Positions 20,704 through 32,839 of a stretch of DNA of 64,000 nt are shown here, piece after piece. Both the position numbers and the translations under genes were made by a program. The notes below the pieces were generated by a model. The model worked only from the letters and a program-made list of their open reading frames with translations, was not told the DNA's origin and ran no database searches. Source of the stretch: Hemileia vastatrix (Eukaryota; Basidiomycota; Pucciniomycetes; Pucciniales; Zaghouaniaceae); assembly GCA_030280995.1 (NCBI GenBank), contig JASXTE010000001.1, forward strand, positions 15,099,001 through 15,163,000. Reading direction: 5' to 3'. Position 1 is the stretch's first letter. Each line of letters begins with the position of its first letter.

Positions 20704-21633
20704 GCATTTCAATTATATAGGCATATATTCGTTGGTCAAGAATATCACTAAAGCTCAAAAAGATGAAGATTTTTGCTTATGGGACACTCTACCTTCCTTT
20801 GACTCTTTTCTTGCTTTTCAACTCAACAAGCTCTGTAATAAAGCATTTGAAAAAAATCATGAACTTGCAACCAAAGTTGGAATACCGAATTGGTGTGACT
20901 CCGAATTGGAAGATATCAGCCACGAATATCTTTTATTTTCTAATGTTATTATCACTCATTCTGGATTCCACAATAGGATTCATATCGATAGGAATGATGC
21001 CAATTTTCTTACTTTTGGAATATTCTCATATATCAATCCGATAACTGGCCACCCAATACCATCTCCAGCTAAAATCAAAGGACATGGTTTATATTTTCCA
21101 GACCACCGGTGCATCATTGATTTTGGTTTGGGAAATGGTATCATCGAAACTATTTGGAATTCTTCTAAGGATAATCATCAAACGACCAAAGCTCCTCCTG
21201 GTTTGGAATCCTGTCAAGATTTCACTCATTTCGGTTGCTCATTTCAAATCAGTAATAAGTTGATACAAAGAATCAATAAGGTAAAGTTATTCAATTTAAA
21301 AAAACTTTATCTAGATCCAAAAAGTATGGGGATTAGAGTTGTCATCGAAAATTTTATATTTTTTCATAAATTTTTAATAAATATTTTTTATATATCAATT
21401 TTCTCAAGTAATGTGATGAGCCATCAACCTTGTGTTGTATAACAGGTAATCATGATAACATTTATTTGTTTCATGGGGTTCCTCTTGCCTATACCTGTGG
21501 AAAGTCCCAAACTTTTGTTTCTCGACTTGGTCTGCATTTTGGCTTGAGGGATTGTCATTACTTTAAACTAGGGAAATTGATATATATTAGATATTTATTT
21601 AATAATTTATGTAATTATATTAAATTTAGATGA
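20704..21633 (+). CDS. TET/JBP-like 2-oxoglutarate Fe(II) oxygenase carried by H2
   Basis: Exon 20704-21280 follows an acceptor TATCTAG; intron 21281-21420 (GTAAAG...GATGAG); exon 21421-21633 ends in a stop. The protein shows THSGFHNRIHIDRNDANFLT with the iron-binding HxD, then GHGLYFPDH, IIDFGLGNGIIETIW, DNHQT (second iron His), FTHFGCSFQIS and C-terminal ITGNHDNIYLFHG, AYTCGKSQTF. Order and spacing match the TET/JBP-like oxygenase family expanded in rust fungi. Known relatives oxidise 5-methylpyrimidines in DNA; activity here is unproven. The position usually held by the 2OG-binding Arg (before FGCS) is His in H2, H3 and H4 alike. No internal stop. The first coding exon is unassigned because no ATG is in frame upstream of the acceptor. 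Confidence 0.68.
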
Positions 21634-22040
21634 CTTCCACCCCTTACTTCAATAAAATGCAGGGGGGGGTATTGCCAAATTTTCAAATCTGACATGTGAA
21701 ATTGATGACTTAGAAAAATTTTGGTGATACCCACCCCTTGCTTCAATAAAATGCAGGGGAGAGTATTGCCAATTTTTTTAAACAGATATAGAATTTTTTT
21801 GACTTGTAAATATTTTTGTGATACCCGTCCCTTACTTCAATAAAATCCATGGGGGGTTGTGCCAAAATTTCTTATAAGACTCGTGAAATTCTTGACATGT
21901 AAGAATTTTTGGGATACCGGTAAAATGCAGGGGGTAGTAAAGCCAAATTTTCATATAAAACTTTCAAGATTCATGACATGAAAGAATTTTTGTGATACCC
22001 ACCCTTTACTTCAAAAAAATCCAGGGTCGGGGGATTGTCA
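21634..22040 (+). repeat. Minisatellite between convergent genes (H2)
   Basis: About five units of ~85-100 bp, each with CTTCAATAAAATGCAGGGG and a GTGATACCCACCCC block. AATAAA reads in the oxygenase direction, so the array supplies serial poly(A)-type signals just after its stop codon. Confidence 0.8.
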
Positions 22041-22184
22041 AATTTTCAAAGGAGACTTGAAAATTTTATTTAAAAAAAGAATATTTAACATTAAAATACA
22101 ATATTTCAAGAAATACAGAAAATAATTGTAAAATTTATGTACAAATAAATATGAACACATGAAGTGAGAAAGAAATAAAAGAAA

Positions 22185-23588
22185 CTAGTCAACAAAAAAT
22201 TTCATTAAACGTTCTATTTCTTCAACAGATTTGTTTGCTTTAATGCATTTGATCAAGAAATCTTTCTTTTTAGAACTTTCTTGGAGATCATGCTTATACT
22301 TCATCTGTTCCATTAAGTTTTGATGCTCGAGTGTTTTTTCCTTATTTTTTGATTTTTCAATACTAAGAGTTAACTCAAACTTCTTCTCCTCCAAATCTTG
22401 GGCCCTACCATCCTTCTGTAAAGAGAGCTCAAACTTCTTCTCCTCCAAATTTTGGATCCGATCATCCTTCCGTAAGGAGAGCTCATACTTCCTCTCTTCC
22501 AAATCTTGTACTCTGTCATCCCTCCTTAAAGAGAGCTTGTATTTCTTCTTTTCAAAGCTCAGAGTCTCTTTAGCAATTTCCACTTGTTCTAGAGTGAGAA
22601 TAAAAATTAACATAAAGTAGAAGAAAAGCAGAGTAAAGTAATAAGAGTTATGATATCACTTACCAGCATCACGTTTCTCTAAAAACTGTTCCATCGAAGA
22701 AAAAGGTGTTTGTGATGAAGTATCACTTTTTCGTCTTCTTTGGGAGAGGAAATTTAGACTAGTTGAAGCCCTTCTCTTTTTGTTCAACGTAGCATTTTCC
22801 TCCTCATCATTGTCACTAGCTTCAGACTCAGTTGATTGAGGATCCTGGGTTTGTTCATCAGCCTTTTAAGAAATAAGAAAAAGATAAGTAAATAAAAAAT
22901 AGAATTGATAAGATAAAAGAAAAAAGAAACAGACCTGAGTTAGATTTGGTTGGGTTAAATCACCTATAGGATCTACAGAAACGCTATTTAGATATGTCTC
23001 ATTCAAATGAGGGGAGGCTTGAGTGGAGGAAGAGGATGGGAAAAGATTAGCTTAGACATCATGTTCGGAGATAGGATCTTCTCCATCCAACATGTTTACA
23101 GGATTAACATCAGCTCGCTCTCCAAAAATTGCATCCATCTCTTTAAAGTAAGGACATAAAGAATCAAGTTTATCGTCTATGGATTTTATGCCCTTAGTTA
23201 TATCATTGTCGGTAATCCCAAAACCAGTGGAAGATGAAAGAGCCTTTGCCTTCTTGTATTTTGCTCGGTAATGCTTGAAGCGTTCAGAAATCTGTTTAGG
23301 CAAAAGATCAATACTTCCCTTGGTCTTATTGCGTAATTCATTTGCCATTAGAAGATAGCCATTAACTTTTGATGCAGGGGGCCGTCCTACTTTAGTGGCA
23401 TACTCAGTACCAAAACAAGAATCATAGTTAGATTTGGTTTTCAGCCAGTTGATAAGAATGAGATGTTCATCTTTTTTTAATTGAACAATCTTTGATTTCT
23501 CAGCTGAGCGGGGGAAAGAGGAAGTAGTGGGAATTGAAGAACAACTGGGTGATGGCTGCCTTTGAGAAGATATAGGATGACGAGGCAT
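22185..23588 (-). pseudogene. Myb/SANT-like Harbinger protein with one nonsense codon (H2)
   Basis: Second standard Harbinger gene. Start ATG at 23588 (MPRHPISSQRQ). Exon 1 23588-22935, exon 2 22862-22665 (ends GCTG/GTAAGTG), exon 3 22588-22185. Exon 1 holds the Myb/SANT-like domain (LILINWLKTKSNYDSC, ISERFKHYRAKYKKAKAL, TGFGITDND). Exon 2 is Ser/acid-rich with a basic RRKRSD-like patch. Exon 3 is a coiled coil made of ~20-residue repeats (DLEERKYELSLRKDDR). TAA at 23052-23054 replaces the Lys codon seen in H3 and H4. The exon 1 donor is GTCTGT, weaker than GTAAGT in H3. Such proteins help transposase reach DNA and the nucleus. Confidence 0.75.
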
Positions 23589-24780
23589 GTTATTATAAAT
23601 GAAGATGAAAAGGAGCAGAAACAAGCAGATGAGATAGCGAGATGAAAAGGAGAAGAATCAAATAGATGAAATGGGGAGAAATTCTGAGCGGATAGAATGA
23701 ACAGGATGGGATGAGAATGGAAGTGCGCAGCAAGGTAGAAGGCTGGGATATCCAGAAAGTTGTCCAAGATGTGGTTATAGAAAATTGAGTAAAAAAATGT
23801 TGGATAAGAGGTGAACATTGACACGTAAAGTGTCTAATAACCCAATTATTAGCAAAAATAATTGCCAAAGATAATTGGGGTATGCAGATTATTTTCCACA
23901 ATTAATTTAATTGCGGATCAGTCAACATTGATACCCCCTAATAGGTACATTCTCAGGTAGGTTGGGTATGTTATAGGGGGGGAATGCCATTGAGGGATTT
24001 TCTTCAAAAAAATTATAAAATTTTACAAGAATGAAAAAAATTATTATCTCCCAAAAATTAAGGCTTTTTTAGCCCAATAATGATGTTTTTTTCCAAAAAA
24101 AAATTAAAAATAAAAATAAATAAATAATTCAAATTCAAATTAAAGAAAAAAAAATTGATGAAACATGTTACTCTATAAATAATTTTTTTTTAAATCTACT
24201 CAACTCATCCATGATTATACCTGTGGGTCACCTCACACTTTCAGTGTGGGGATAATGGATATATCACACTTTGGATGTAGTGTTTCTCCCTTCTGATATT
24301 AAAAAAAACTTGATTTTCTTGATTTCAAGACAAATACAAGATGTTTTCAAAACCTCCCACCTTCTGGGATCTATGAAAAAATGTGATTTTTTGCAAATTT
24401 TTCTCCCTTATAATAGGGGGTATCAAAGTTGAACAATTCACAATTAAACTAATTTTGAATAAAATTCCTTATACCCCAATTATCTTCCACAATGATTTTT
24501 GCTAATAATTGGGTTATTTGAAACTTTATGTGTCAAAGTAGACCTCTCATCTAACATTTTTCTACTCAATATTTCATAGAAACATATTGGACAACTTTCT
24601 GTCATAACCATATCTTGGCCTACTTTCATTAATAGCCACATCTTTGACTACTCTCTGGATATGCCTTCTACCTTGCTTCACACTCCCATTCTCATCTCAT
24701 CCTGTCTATTCTTTCCATTCAGAACACTTCTCTATCTCATCTGCTTGTTTTTGCTCCTTTTCATCTTCAATTATCTTAAC

Positions 24781-26122
24781 ATGCCCCATCATCATAGATC
24801 TTCTCAAAGGCAGCCTTCCCCCAGTTGTTCTTTAAATTGCACTACTTCCTCCTTCCCCCGCTCAGCCAAGAAATTAAAGAACTTTCATATAAAAAAAGAT
24901 GATCATCTCATCTTATCAACTGGCTGAAAACTAAATCTAACTATGATTCTTGTTTTGGTAGTGAAAATTTAACTAAAATAGGACAGCTCCCCACATCCAA
25001 AGCTAATGTTTATCTACTAATGGCCCATGAATTACAGAATAAGACCAAGGGAAGGATAGATATTTTACCCAAAGATATTTCTGAACATTTCATGAATAAC
25101 TGAGTCAAATACAAGAAGGCAAAGACTCTTTCATCTGCCACTTGTTTTGGTATTACCAACATCAATATGAGTAAGGGCATAGAATCCATAAATGATAAAC
25201 TTGAATCTTTATGTCCTTACTTTAAAGAGATTGATTCTATTTTTGAAGAACAATCTGATGTTAATCATGCAAACATCTTGTATGGTGAATATTCTATCTC
25301 CAAAAATGATGTCAAAACAAATATTTTCCCATCTTCTTTCTCCACTCAAGCCTCCCCTGTTCTAAATTCAACGGATCTAGATAGCTTTACTGTAGATCCT
25401 TATGGCAATTTAAGCCAACTCAATCTAACTCAAGTAAGTTTTTTTCTTTTATCTTACCAATTCTTTTTTTTATTTAAATTTTCTTATTTCTTACAAGGCT
25501 GAAGAACAAATGCAGGAGCCACAATCAACTGAGTCTGAAGCCAGAAACAATGATGAGCAGGAAAATTTGACCTTGAACAAAAAGCAAAGGGCTTCAAGTA
25601 GTCTAAACTTTTACTCTCAAAGAAGAATAAAAAGTGATACTTCATCTCAAACTCCTTTTTCTTCTATCAAAGAATATTTGGAGAAATGTGATGCTGGTAA
25701 GTGATACCATACCTCTTAATACTTTACTCTGCTTTTCTTCTACTTTTTGTTAATCTTTTTATCACTCTTAAAAAAGTGGAAGTTTCTAAAGAGACTCTAA
25801 AGTTTGAAAAGCAAAAATACAAGCTCTTTATAAGGAGGGATGATATAATAAAAGACTTGGAGGAGAGGAAGTATGAGCTCTCTTTATGGAAGGATGATAG
25901 GGCACAAGACTTGGAGGAGAAGAAATTTCGAGCTAACTCTTAGTATTGAAAAATCAAAGAAAGAGGAGAAAACAGTTGAGCATCAAAACTTAATATAACA
26001 GATGAAATTTAAGCAAGATCTCAAAGAAAATTCAAAGAAGAAAAAAATTTTAATGGAATGTGCTAAAGCCAATAAAGCTTATGAGGAAATTGAATGTCTA
26101 ATGAAATTTTTTAATGACTAGT
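24781..26122 (+). pseudogene. H3 Myb/SANT-like gene relic
   Basis: Start ATG 24781 (MPHHHRSSQRQPSPSCS). A frameshift near 24925 separates IKKDDHLIL from INWLKTKSNYDSCFG, and a stop interrupts the SERFKHY-equivalent region (~25100). 25167-25435 (SKGIESINDKLESLCPYF...) ends at GTAAGT. Exon 2 25500-25696 (AEEQMQEPQSTESEA..., EYLEKCDAG) ends GTAAGTG. Exon 3 from ~25777 is the coiled coil (DLEERKYELSLWKDDRAQDL) with a frameshift near 25930, ending 26122. Same architecture as H2. Confidence 0.75.
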
Positions 26123-26279
26123 GTTTTTACTTCTTTCATACTTCAACTATTTATAATTATTTTTACATTAAATTTTAGAATAATTTCCTGTATTTCATTA
26201 ATCTATCCATCATTAGTTGAAGTTTTGTATTTTAATGTTAAAAATTCTTTTTTAAATAAATTTTTCAAGTCTCATTTGA

Positions 26280-26710
26280 AAATTTTCCAATCCACCTTTC
26301 CTGAATTTTCTTGAAGTAAGGGGTGGGTATCACCAAAATTCTTTCAGTTCAAGAATCTTGAAAGTCTTACATGAAAAACTAGCATTACTACCCCCTGAAT
26401 TTTATAGGTATCACCAAAATTCTTTCAAGTTAAGAATTTTGCAAGTCTTTTAAGAAGTTTTGGCAATACTTCCCCCTGCATTTTATTGAATTAAGGGACA
26501 GGTATCACCAAAAATTCAAGTCAAAAATTTTTCAAGTCTGATATGAAAATTTTGCAATACCCCCCCCCACCCCTGCATTTTATTGAAGTAAGGGATGGTT
26601 ATCACCAAAATTTTTACAAGTCAAAAATTTTACATTTCAGATTAGAAAATTTGGCAATACCCCCCCCCCTGAATTTTATTGAAGTAAGGGGTGGATATCA
26701 CCAAAATTTA
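26280..26710 (-). repeat. Minisatellite, five to six units (H3)
   Basis: Units of ~75-90 bp with CATTTTATTGAAGTAAGGGG and a GGTATCACCAAAATT block. Longest C runs are at 26558 and 26661. Homologous to the arrays in H1, H2, H4 and H5 and inverted relative to H2, in step with the inverted genes. Confidence 0.8.
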
Positions 26711-26814
26711 ATATAATTTCATAAATTAATATATAAACAACTAATATATATCAATTTCCCTAGTTTTAAATTAATTACAATTCCTCCCACCAAAATGTGG
26801 ACCAAGTCTTGAAG

Positions 26815-27545
26815 CTAAGTTTGGGACTTTCCACAGGTATAGACAAGATGAACCCCATGAAACAATTTAATTTTATCATGACTAATTTTTATACAACACA
26901 AGGTTGTTGGCCAATTACTTTACTTTAGAAATTAGAAATATAAGAGTTATTTATAAAATATTTATGAAAAAATAAGAAATATTTGATGACTCTACTCATC
27001 CCTATACTTTTTTGATCTACTTAAAGTTTCTTTATATTTGTTAAATTTACCTTTTTTTTACCTTTTTTATTTGGTGGATTAATTTTTGACTTATTTGAAG
27101 AGAACATCCAAAATGTGTGAAGTCTTGACAAGATTCCAAGCCAGATGGAGCTTTGATTGTTTGGTGATGATCCTGAGAAGAGTTCCATATTGTTTTGATC
27201 ATGCCATTTCCCAAACCAAAATTAATCATGCACTGATATTCTTAAAAATATAAGCCATGTCCTTTGACTATGGCTGGAGATGGTATTGGTTGGCCATTTA
27301 TCAGATTGATATATGAGAAAATTCCAAAAGTAAGATAATTGGTGTCACTCTTATCAATATGAATCTTATTGTGGAATCCTGAATGAGTAATAATAAAATT
27401 TGAAAATAAAAGATATTGGTTGCTAATTTCTTACCATTCTAGGTCACACCAATTTGGTAATCAAACTTTGGTAGCAAGTTGATGATTCTTTTTGAAATCT
27501 TTATTGCAGAGTTTTTGACGCAAAGAGAAAGAAAATTATTAAAAG
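26815..27545 (-). pseudogene. H3 TET-like oxygenase relic
   Basis: Minus-strand copy of the H2 oxygenase. The C-terminal exon is at 26815-26920 (FHGVHL, YTCGKSQT). The catalytic exon includes 27047-27229 (INFGLGNGMIKTIWNSSQDHHQT, FTHFGCSLQIS). Upstream a TAA interrupts GHGLYF, and the HxD region is at ~27340-27370 in another frame. Nonfunctional. Confidence 0.7.
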
Positions 27546-27699
27546 AAGGTAAGGTGTCCCATAAGCAAAAATTGTCATCTTTTTCAGCTTTAGATAATTT
27601 TTTAAGTTAAGAATAGATGCCTATGGAAATAAAATGAGTGAAATGAATTTAAGAATGAAACATATATTATCATACATACCAAAATAGCCTTTAACAAAT

Positions 27700-28345
27700 C
27701 CTAGTCTAAACATGAAATAAATTATGTGAAATTTAGAAAAAAGGCTCAACTTTAAAGGTAAATATCTCAGCAACCACAGAACCAAATTCAAATCCATTTA
27801 TAGTAAATTAAAGATAGGCTTTAGAAGAATCTTCAGCTATAAGAACATAAGATTTAAATAAACCTAACCCTAATTTTGACTCTGATTTTTAAAATTGCAC
27901 TAAAATTTGAAAATTGATGATGAAAATTCCAAAAATATGGAGATATAAGCCTAGATAATCATCAGATAAAAGTTTCAGAAGCCTTATTATCTAATTATTC
28001 ATTATAAAAACATAAAATAAATTAAGTAACATTTGGAGAAAAAGGCTCAACTTTTAAAGTCAAAATCTCAGCAATCACTGGACCAAATTCAAGCCTGTTT
28101 GTGGGAAATGAAAGATAGGCTTCAGGAGAATATTTAGTTAAATTACATGTGACTTAAATAAACCTAACCCTAATTTGTTACATAAAAATATGAAATAAAA
28201 AAAATTAAATTGGGAAAAAATGGTGCAAATTTAAAGATCAATATCTCAGCAACCACTGAACAAAATTCAAATCTGTTTGTGGGAAATGAAAGGTAGTCTT
28301 CAGGATAATCTTCAGTTGAAAGAGCATTATATTTAAATAAACTTA
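27700..28345 (-). repeat. 'TTAGGG / AEIL' repeat, three units (H3)
   Basis: Units starting near 27742, 28048 and 28230 share TCTCAGCAACCACTG and end in AAACCTAACCCTAAT. Read on the minus strand the ~35-codon open frame is kept (YLSFPTNRLEF, IAEILTLKVEP). Confidence 0.75.
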
Positions 28346-29182
28346 ACCCTAATTCTAAGTCTGATTTTCGGAATTTTAAAAAAACTTGAAAAGTGGTGAT
28401 GGAGATGAGAACAAGAAGAGTTTAATAAGTCCACTGTTATCCAGATAAAAGTCATGCATATATTTAAGTATGAAATTTTTGTAGAAGGAAAGAGATATCA
28501 TTTAGGCATAAAAAAAAGAGATGAAACTTACCTTGATTGAAAAGAATAAAAATAGAGTGAGAAAGAATGATGTTGGAATTTGGGGGAAATCGAATATGGA
28601 GTAAGTGAAATGCATAAAGAATGTTCAATGTATGTGTTTTAATGACATGTAACCAAAAAAAAGTATAATAGGGAAAAGGGGGATAATGACCATGCCAAGG
28701 AGGAATGATGAGTAGAGTGATGGGGCTAAAAAAGAAAGAAAAGAGGGAGAGAAAAAGAATGTTAATTTTGCCATAAAAATCAAAAATAACCACTTACAAA
28801 AAAATTTAGATACAAAAAAGAAAGTAAAAACAGGAGAAAAACCAAAAAAAAAGTATAATTAGCAATCAAAAATCAAAAAAATGAATAAAATGACTTACCT
28901 GGAGAGATGAGATGATAAAATCAATAAAATCAAATTTTTTAGGGATTTTTGAGGAGAGAAGAAAAGGATATGAGGGATGAATGAAAATATAAACAGTGAA
29001 AAATTATGCAATTGGAGAAAATATTTGATTTCATGTTGAGGTGGTGAATGAAAACAAATGAAAAATCCAGAAAAGTGACATTCAGTGTAAATTCAAAATA
29101 AAAATGAATTTGAAAAAAAAAATCACCAAACCAAGTGAATAAATCAAAAAAGCTGAAAATCTGGAAATTATGAAAAAAAAAA

Positions 29183-29443
29183 TTAAAAGGATTGTGTTTC
29201 AAAATGTTGGAGGGTGATTGGCATAATGACAGAGCGTATGCTGGTGGAAATAATGTTTTTTAATTCAAGGGAGGGAAGATCTGTACAGTTTTGGGATCCT
29301 CTTCTTTATAAACATCATTGAAAATACATATAAGCTAAAGTGTCTTCCAAACCCAAGTCAGAATCAGAGTCAGCAGCTAAAGTTAAAGTGATAGCATTCA
29401 TAGCTGAGTGAAGTTGTTTCCTAGTAGAGAGATGCTTTATTAT
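29183..29443 (-). pseudogene. H3 transposase, internally deleted
   Basis: The N-terminal ~40 residues (KHLSTRKQLHSAMNAI, SDSDLGLEDTLAYM) fuse near 29330 to the C-terminal tail (KEEDP..., MPITLQHF). About 1 kb with the whole DDE core is gone. The equivalent of the H2 start ATG is ATA. Confidence 0.7.
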
Positions 29444-30275
29444 TGTCATTAGAGGGTGTAGATGATGAGTTGGAAGTGGGAATTTACCACAAAATGAGCA
29501 GGTGGGGTGTGTAAATAGAAAAAATGTTATGTGTTCACCACCAAAATTAAGTAGCATAGAGTGAAGAGACACATAAGGATGAGAAAAAATGTTAAGTTTT
29601 TGCCACCAAAATCAAGTAGCATAGAGTGAGGAAAGACTTAAGGATGGCATCAGCAATTATAAGTCATGTGAGGTTCTTAAAAATCCATTATGGATATGAT
29701 GAGTTTGCAATCAGTAATTAGGAATTGAAATTGGGGTATAAGAGGTGGGATAATGCATTATTGTGGATTCCTTATCCGCTAGCCCTGGGGCTAGTGGATA
29801 AGAATCTTCCACAATTAATAATAGGGGGTATCAATTTTCAGGGATCCACAACTAGGTATCAGGACTTTATTTCCTGGGACCAGACATTATTAGATGCTGA
29901 AGATTCTTATCCACTAGCCCCAGGGCTAGTGGATACCAAATCCACGATAATGCATTATCACGCCTCTTATACCCCAATTTCCATTCCTAATTCCTGATCC
30001 CAAACTCATCACAACCATGATGGATTCTTAAGAAAGTCACATGACTTATAATTGCTGATGCCATCCTTAAGTCTTTCATCACTCTATGATACTACTTTTT
30101 GGTGGTGAAAAAATAACATTTTTTCTCATCCTTATGTGTCTCTTCACTCTATGATACTTAATCTTGGTGGTGAACACATAACATTTTTTTCTATCTACAC
30201 ACCCCACCTGATCATTTGGTGGCAAATTCACACTTCCCACTTTCAACTCATCACCTAAACCTTCTACTGACAATA

Positions 30276-31534
30276 ATGAAGCACCTCTCTACTAGGAAGC
30301 AACTTCACTCAGCTATGAATGCTATCATTTTAGTTTTAGCTGCTGACTCTGATTCTGACTCTGGTTTGGAAGATGCTTTAGCTTATATGTCTTATCTTTC
30401 AAAAAAGTGTTACATCGACTCAAGGGGAAAAATCTTTATCATGATCCCAGATATGATCTCCTCTCCATTCTCAACATTCCTCAACTAAACTTCACTTAAC
30501 TATTTGGAACTTCTCCTAATTCTTTTTCTTACTTTCTCAACTCATCTCCGATCATCCAACTTTTCATAATAATTTCCATAATAAATGGTGTGACCCTAAA
30601 GTTTAACTTTCTGTAGCACTATGTCGCTTTGGTTCAAATGGAAATGGTGCTGCTGTAAGACATTTAGATAATCTCTTTACCATAGGATATGGTACCATCA
30701 TTCTATACACCAAGTGCTGCATGATTTCTATCCTTTCTCTCAAGTCTCAAACACTTGCTTGGCCAACTCCACAACAGTGACTTGAATCCTCTCAAGTAAT
30801 ACAAGCCAAAGTTTTCCCTGGATGGGTAGGTTCTGTTGATGCTACAACTATACCTTTGAGTAAAAAGCCTACTCATGATGGCAGTCATTATTTTGATTGC
30901 AAAAAAAGGTTTCTTCAAAATGTTCTCCAATTTCTCATCTTTCATAAACTAACTTTTTATCTTCTTTGTAGATACTCTATTGCTGTTCAACCTCTGTGAA
31001 ATCAACAAAAAGTTCATTGCTTTTCATAGCGGCTTTCCCAGCTCATTTCATGACTCTTCTGTCCTCCAAAGAATGAGGATTTCTCAAAGTCCTGACCCAT
31101 ACTTTGAAAAATCTCAGTACCTCCTTGCAGACTCAGCATATGCAAGTGGAAAGTACATTATACCTGCTTTCTGTGGTGAAACCTTAGAAAATGGCCCCAT
31201 AACCACCTTTAATTATCACCTGGCTTAATCAAGAGTACAGATCGAAAATACTATTGGGATTTTAAAGGGAATATTTTCTAGTCTCTGGGAACTCAGAATC
31301 CAATTTCAAAAAAATATTTAAATAAAAACTGCAAATCATTGGATAATCACTTGTGTTATACTCAACAATATCCTAGCTGATTTAAAGGATTAGTGGAATG
31401 ATCTTTATGAAGAAGAGGATCCTGAACCAGAACCAGCTCACCCATTCCTTGAATCACAAAACAATCATTCAACCAGCATACGCTCTCTCATTATGCCAAT
31501 CACCCTCCAACATTTTGACACACAACCCTTTTAA
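30276..31534 (+). pseudogene. H4 transposase relic
   Basis: Aligned to H2 from ATG 30276 (MKHLSTRKQLHSAMNAI). Several stops and frameshifts fall between ~30480 and 30970. The first catalytic Asp region reads SVDATTIPLSKKP (shifted). Later blocks are intact: INKKFIAFHS, LLADSAYASGKYIIPAF, RVQIENTIGILKG (Glu kept, His to Asn), TANHWIITC, MPITLQHF. More decayed than H2. Confidence 0.8.
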
Positions 31535-32770
31535 TTTTTTGTCTTCATACTCTCCAAGTGTCCACTTTGTATACTTTATTCACTTGGCCTGGTATTTTTG
31601 TTTGTTGTATATTCATTTTTTTTTTGAATTTATGGTGAATATCTCTTTTTTGGATGGCTCATTGGTTTTCTTTCACCAGCTCAACATGACATTGCATATT
31701 TTCTGAAATCACATAATTTTTCACTGTTTCTTTTTTTCATTCATCCCTCATATCCTTCTCCTCTTCTCCTCCAACATCCCTCAAACAATTTGGTTTCATT
31801 TATTTTCTCATCTCATCTCTCCAGATAAGTCATTTTATTCTTTTTTTGATTTTTTGATTACTAATTTTTTTTTGTTTTTTTTCTGTTTTTTTTTTTATTT
31901 TTTGTAAGTGGTTATTTTTGATTTCAATGGTAAAATTAACCTTTTTTTTTCTCTCCCTCTTTACTTTCTTTTTTAGCTCCACCACCCTACTCTTTATCCC
32001 TCCTTGGCATGGTCATTATCCCCCCTTTCCCCTATTTCACTTTTTTTGGCTCCATGTCATTAAAAGACATACAATGCACATTCTTTATGCATTTCACTTA
32101 CTCCATATACAATTTCCCCACAATTCCAACATCAATCTTTCTCACTCTATTTTTCCTACTTTTCAATCAAGGTAAGTTTCATCTCCTTTTTTTCATGCCT
32201 ATATGATATCTCATTCCTTTTATGAAAATTTCATACTTAAATATATGTATGACTCTTATTTGGATAACAGTGAACTTATTAAACTCATTTTGTTCTCATC
32301 TCCATTACCATTCTTCAAGTTTTTGTAAAATTTTGAAAATCAGACTCGGAATTCGGGTTCCAATTATTCAAATCTAATGTTATTTTTACTATAGATTCTC
32401 CTGAAGGCTACCTTTCATTTCTCACAAACAGATTTGAATTTGGTTCAGTGGTTGCTGAGATATTTACCATTAAAGTTGAGCCTTTGTTTCCTAATTTAAA
32501 TTTTTATTTCATTTTTTTATGTAACAAATTAGGGTTAGGTTTATTTAAATCACATGTCCTTTAATTGAAGATTTTACTAAAGCCTATCTCTTATTTACCA
32601 CAAACAGGTTTGAATTAGGTTCAGTGGTTGCTGAGATTTCGACCTTTGAAGTTGAGCCTTTTTATCTAAATTTCACTTATCTTATTTCACGTTTTTATAT
32701 TGCAAAATTAGAGAATAAGGATTCTGAAACTCTTATCTGATTATTATCTAGGCTTTTATCTCCCTCTTTT
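31535..32770 (+). other. H4 oxygenase leader with two repeat units
   Basis: Matches the H2 leader 19480-20703: donors after CATCTCATCTCTCCAG (~31827) and CAATCAAG (~32171), then two 'TTAGGG / AEIL' units (~32345-32490, ~32525-32660). The first unit has lost the TTAGGG. Confidence 0.55.
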
Positions 32771-32839
32771 TGGACTTTTCATCATCACTGTTCAAGTTTT
32801 TGTGCAAATTTGAAAATTTGCTTCTAATGTCACAGTAAC

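Larger units (their letters stand above)
17820..23939. mobile_element. Harbinger-like element H2, most complete copy
   Basis: 6120 bp with termini AGGGGGTATCAATGTT and inverse, flanked by AAT (17817-17819, 23940-23942). Order: transposase (+), TET-like oxygenase (+), minisatellite, Myb/SANT-like gene (-). A subterminal palindrome (CCACTAG...CTAGTGG type, ~17910-17942) lies at the transposase end, and TATACCCCAATT occurs inward from both ends. DDE_Tnp_4-type transposase plus Myb-type protein identify it as PIF/Harbinger. The oxygenase is additional cargo. Confidence 0.88.
17791..24282. mobile_element. CACTA-ended MITE split by H2
   Basis: Left end CACTACACTAAAAGTGTGAT at 17791 and inverted right end ATCACACTTTGGATGTAGTG ending at 24282. 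Without H2 and one AAT it would be ~370 bp. The outer part right of H2 (23943-24282) has no ORF. No clear target duplication was seen at its ends, so pairing of the two ends is likely but not proven. Confidence 0.5.
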
